A DNA stretch of 64,000 bases from Thinopyrum elongatum (taxonomy: Eukaryota; Streptophyta; Magnoliopsida; Poales; Poaceae). This document shows positions 61,001 to 64,000 of the stretch, piece after piece. The stretch lies in assembly GCA_011799875.1 (NCBI GenBank), contig CM022297.1:364192921-364256920 (forward strand), given 5' to 3'. Within the stretch, counting starts at the first letter, position 1, and each line of letters starts with the position of its first letter. The notes below the pieces were generated by a model. That model worked only from the letters and a program-made list of their open reading frames with translations, searched no databases and had not been told where the DNA came from. The position numbers and the translations under genes were made by a program.

Positions 61001-61657
61001 CCCGGGTGCGGCAGAGTGCAAGCCGGACGACCATCTCCTCCTCGGGGCCACGTGGGATGAGTTCGGGGTCGACGGATCTGGAGGTGAAGGAATCAGATCG
61101 GTTGGCTGTCATGCTGGAGACGAGCAGAAGGAGCCGGAGACGAGTTTGGATGGCGGAGGGGAGGGGAGTGAAGTGGCTAGGGTTTGGTCCGGCGAACGGA
61201 TGGGGAGGATTTTATATGGGGTCGGATGGGCGAGTGTGGGTCGGGTCCTACGTGGCGGGCATGCCCGGGCGCGCCCGGGCACCCCATATTTGGGTTGGAT
61301 ATGGGGGTGTCGGTAGCCCGGGCGTTTGAGGGCCATTTGAGAGGCCCGTCTGAGTCAAAAAATCATGACCGAACACTGACCGGGTGCCCTGCCCGGGCGT
61401 ATGAGACGGGTTTGAGGCGCCCAGCTGTAGATAATCTTAGGTGCTTGTTTAGTAAATTCTCAGTAACTTGATCAGCGGAAGACAGAAAGTGAACATCTCA
61501 AGAGCGCCAAGAGCAACCTTCACTCTGATAAAAATGAAAATCAACTTCCGCGAGCTTTGTTCGAGCGTGAAACAGAGGATTAACTGTCAACTATATGTCG
61601 CCCAGGTTATCACCCACAACATAGGAGGCTCGGAGCGGGACTGAACGTTTAGTCTAT

Positions 61658-61990
61658 GGTGTATATACACCATATATGAAAAAAAGTAATTAAATAAAAA
61701 GTCAAAAAATTCTAAGAATATTTTTGAAATAAACTTGATCTTCTATTGTACTTGTAAAAACAAATTCACAAAAAAAACCGACCCTGTTGACTTCATTTCA
61801 AAAAACAAAATTTTTGGCCAAAATATTTTTAGTAGTGGCCTGTAATAGCAATAAATTATTTTTTGACCTGAAGTCAATGCTGGTTTTTATTCATGAAAGT
61901 TTATATACTGGCGCAAAAGAAAGTCAAGTTTAATCTAAAAAAACTTCTAAACTTTTTTGATTTTTTTTTCATGTCAGGTGTACATACACC
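61658..61990. mobile_element. Foldback MITE with palindromic tips
   Basis: Left tip GGTGTATATACACC and right tip GGTGTACATACACC are each palindromic or nearly so. The next about 110 bp on each side are imperfect inverted repeats (ATGAAAAAAAGT-type, then AAACTTGATCTTCT against AAACTTGACTTTCT on the other strand). It is 333 bp and non-coding. Superfamily not assigned (possibly Mutator-like). Confidence 0.6.
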
Positions 61991-62369
61991 CACGAATCAA
62001 AAGGCATTTCCCGCCCGAAGGGGATAATGCTTTGCTCATTGAGAAGTGACTGCACCCAAGTAACTTAAACTGTCCCATTGGTTATAAACTTGTCCTTAGC
62101 CTATGTGCTAGAGCGTCAGAGAAAGACACTGACTAATCTTTTGTCTTTGTTTCAAAAAGAAAAATACAGCAAATCCCCTCGCTGATTTACAGCAGCACAA
62201 CCGGTCAGGCGTGGACGAAGAGTGACTTTCAGTTGACATGCGAACCACGGGTTGATGTAACAGAAATCTTTGAAATGGGCAATATACATCATTTGGTGGA
62301 AAAAATATATTCAACGATGGATTTCTGTTTTTTAGGGAAAACTATACTCCTTTATTGAATAAAGATGTC

Positions 62370-62806
62370 CTAGGGTATAGTTACAACATCATAAGGCTGT
62401 AACAGCCAAACATGTAAACCAGGTGCTAGATTTAAGGAATACTTAGATAGACTATCTGCCTCTACATTCGAGTTTCTACTTTTCATAAATGAGAGTTAAA
62501 ACCATCCACACTGGCCCTTATTTCTTTAATAATAACTGCATGTTGTCCATCTGTGCCTTGAGAGATATCTCCTACAACCACCTGGCAGTCCGAAGATACG
62601 ATGATGTTGGATAGACGGAGGTCTTCCGCCAGCGCTAGGACCACCCGGCAAGAAAGGGCCTCAAGCACTAGAGCATCAATAATTCTGGCGAAGGTGACAT
62701 CAGAAGATCCCACATAGGGGCCATTTGAATCTCTGCACACCATCGCAACGCTCCCCTATCTTCATGTCGCGACACCGCACCATCAACATTGAGCTTGGGC
62801 ACGCTT
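62370..62806 (-). pseudogene. RNase H-like (RVT_3-type) domain pseudogene
   Basis: Three frames in succession: KLNVDGAVSRHEDRGA, then MVCRDSNGPYVGS through ALVLEALSCRVVLALAEDLR, IIVSSDCQVVVGDI and AVIIKEIR, then FMKSRNSNVEADSLSKYSL and the ending HVWLLQPYDVVTIP before a stop at 62370-62372. These blocks are the RNase H-like domain common in plant LINE-derived reading frames (catalytic Asp in NVDGA, Glu in LEALS, Asp in SSDCQ). Two one-base shifts break it. AATAAAG and an A-rich end follow on the minus strand near 62325-62365. The upstream RT part is absent; the CACTA terminus lies 14 bp away. Confidence 0.75.
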
Positions 62807-62819
62807 GGTAGGCTGCATT

Positions 62820-64000
62820 CACTACAAAAAAATACACTTCCATGATGATACGTGTTTGTCACAGTAGGTCACGTTTTCTGTCATGCATGTAAATCCATGA
62901 CAATTTTATGACAGAATAAAGATAGTCATACATGTGCTGTCGTAGAAGTGCTCCATGACAATACCAAAATTATCATCATGGAAGTGTCCACTTCCATGAC
63001 GATATATGGCATGTCATGGAAGTACTTTCGTCAACGGTAACCGACACGTGGCATCCACCGTAACGGGTCGCTGTTAAGCTATCGGGTACCGGTTTGGATC
63101 CGATAACCCGTTAATAGCAAGGACCAATGGGGATTTTCCACGTTTAAAATCATCATTGGCCGGAGGAAACATGTGTCGGCTCCTCAGTGGTCCAGATGTC
63201 ATCCATCCAATGGAGGAGACGTGCCTATGATACGTTGACATGTGGCAGGGCCCAACAGAGGCCCATATAGGTTAAAAAGGCCAGCCCAGTCAAAGGCCCA
63301 TAGTATTTACTCAGGTACTAGTGGGCCAGCCCACTAACGGCTTGCTTAAACATGGCCCATTTACGGCCCAAAGCCAGATCTGGGCCGTTATTTGTTCGCT
63401 GAGTATTTGGGCCCAATTACGGCCTAGTGACATTTCGGCCTGTTAGAGGCCCAATGTAGACATGGGCCCATTTCAGCCCGGTGTGTCTTTCGGCCTGGGA
63501 ATGGCCCGTGCTGCCCATGGGCCATATTTGGTCCGACGCGACATCCAGCCCACTAACGGCCCGTGATCAAGGTGGCAATAGTTCAGCCCAACATGACTTT
63601 GAGCCTGTTAAAGGCCTGTCATATAATTCGGCCCGTTGATGCCTCTACTAAGCTTTCGGCCTCTTAAAGGCCCATGATATCAGTGGGCCAACTAAGGCCT
63701 GAGATATGTTTCGGCCTGGTAATGCCCCGTCGTATAACTGAGCCAATAATGGCCCGACCTACATTTCAGCCTGCTAAAGGCCCGTGGACGACTATTGAAA
63801 ATTGAGGCCCAACATGCATTTCGGCCTGCTAAAGGCCCATGGTATCTTCTCGGCCATAACACGACAGAAGAATATTTAGCCTGTTAATGGCCCGAAGCTA
63901 CATGGGCCCAACTAAGCGCTGGGTCCACTAAAGGCCCAACTAAACTTTGGGCCGAATGGAGGCCCGTGTAAGTTGTGGGCCTGGCGCAAAGTGTGAAGGC
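62820..64000. mobile_element. CACTA (En/Spm) transposon terminus, Caspar/Jorge-like, runs off window
   Basis: Begins CACTACAAAAAAATACAC. A subterminal region follows with inverted and direct CTTCCATGA repeats (62839, 62966, 62991 and others), then from about 63240 to the end a dense array of GGCCC / GGCCCA-containing units such as AAAGGCCCAT and TTAATGGCCCG. Long subterminal arrays with this end are typical of Triticeae CACTA elements. The preceding ATT (62817-62819) would be the 3-bp target copy; the partner is outside the window. No coding region reached. Confidence 0.85.

Larger units (their letters stand above)
20602..61436. mobile_element. Second Harbinger-like element, opened by about 40 kb of nested insertions
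   Basis: The left end GAGCATCTACAGCCGG (20602) and the reverse complement of the right end, GATTATCTACAGCTGG (ending at 61436), are inverted repeats. TTA is on both sides (20599-20601 and 61437-61439). Subterminal sequence CCTCAAAC also matches in inverted orientation. Only 20602-20850 and 60505-61436 belong to the element (about 1.2 kb). The right part has a minus-strand ORF at 60873-61112 (79 aa, start MTANRSDSF) with no motif I recognise. Its left TTA is the same TTA that bounds the neighbouring element. Confidence 0.65.

Noticed and set aside
60873..61112. 79-codon minus-strand ORF as a host gene
   Set aside because: Lies entirely inside the right part of a Harbinger-like element; probably element-derived sequence and too short to assign.

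Overview
This window is repeat-dominated nuclear DNA from a large plant genome, almost certainly a Triticeae grass (wheat, Aegilops or a close relative). The grounds are a recognisable BARE-1/Angela/WIS-type solo LTR, a Caspar/Jorge-like CACTA terminus, Athila-type elements resembling the Sabrina/WHAM/Fatima group, a Tat-lineage Gypsy element with an antisense accessory gene, and Stowaway, Tourist/Harbinger and hAT elements. Family names come from memory of sequence style, not from a search. I see no intact host gene. Every long coding-like region belongs to a transposable element and is broken.

Layout. 1-1742 is one end of a long LTR cut by the window edge. 1743-17352 is a mosaic of low-coding DNA, MITEs, a Stowaway with a nested hAT element, tandem duplications and Helitron-like termini. 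17356-20598 is a Harbinger-like element (TTA duplication) split by a 1737-bp Angela-type solo LTR (ACGTG duplication). Directly abutting it, 20602-61436 is a second Harbinger-like element, opened by a chain of insertions: a long LTR (20851-60504, same family as 1-1742 but opposite orientation) holds element B (21900-36031, GCGCG) and element E (36767-58006, ATGTG). B holds element I in its 3' LTR (28143-34879, GTAGT). E holds element D (36773-50004, GATGT) six bases inside its LTR. 61437-62819 has a foldback MITE and an RNase H-domain pseudogene. A CACTA element starts at 62820 and runs off the window.

How the parts work together. D (Tat lineage) still shows every module of a Ty3/Gypsy element on the minus strand (gag, protease, RT, RNase H, integrase), plus an antisense intron-containing gene with a coiled-coil tail, but carries nonsense codons and frameshifts. 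B, E and I are related Athila-type elements that share LTR ends, a tRNA-Asp-type primer site and 3' noncoding modules. E and I encode only gag/protease remnants and B only a non-gag ORF, so all three would have needed enzymes from elsewhere.

Most interesting: the long LTR family (1-1742 and 20851-60504) carries an array of stem-loops with differing stems but a near-constant apical motif GAGG-GTGATT-CCTC, and in both copies an intact 34-36 codon ORF on the same strand. Neither is explained by standard LTR anatomy.
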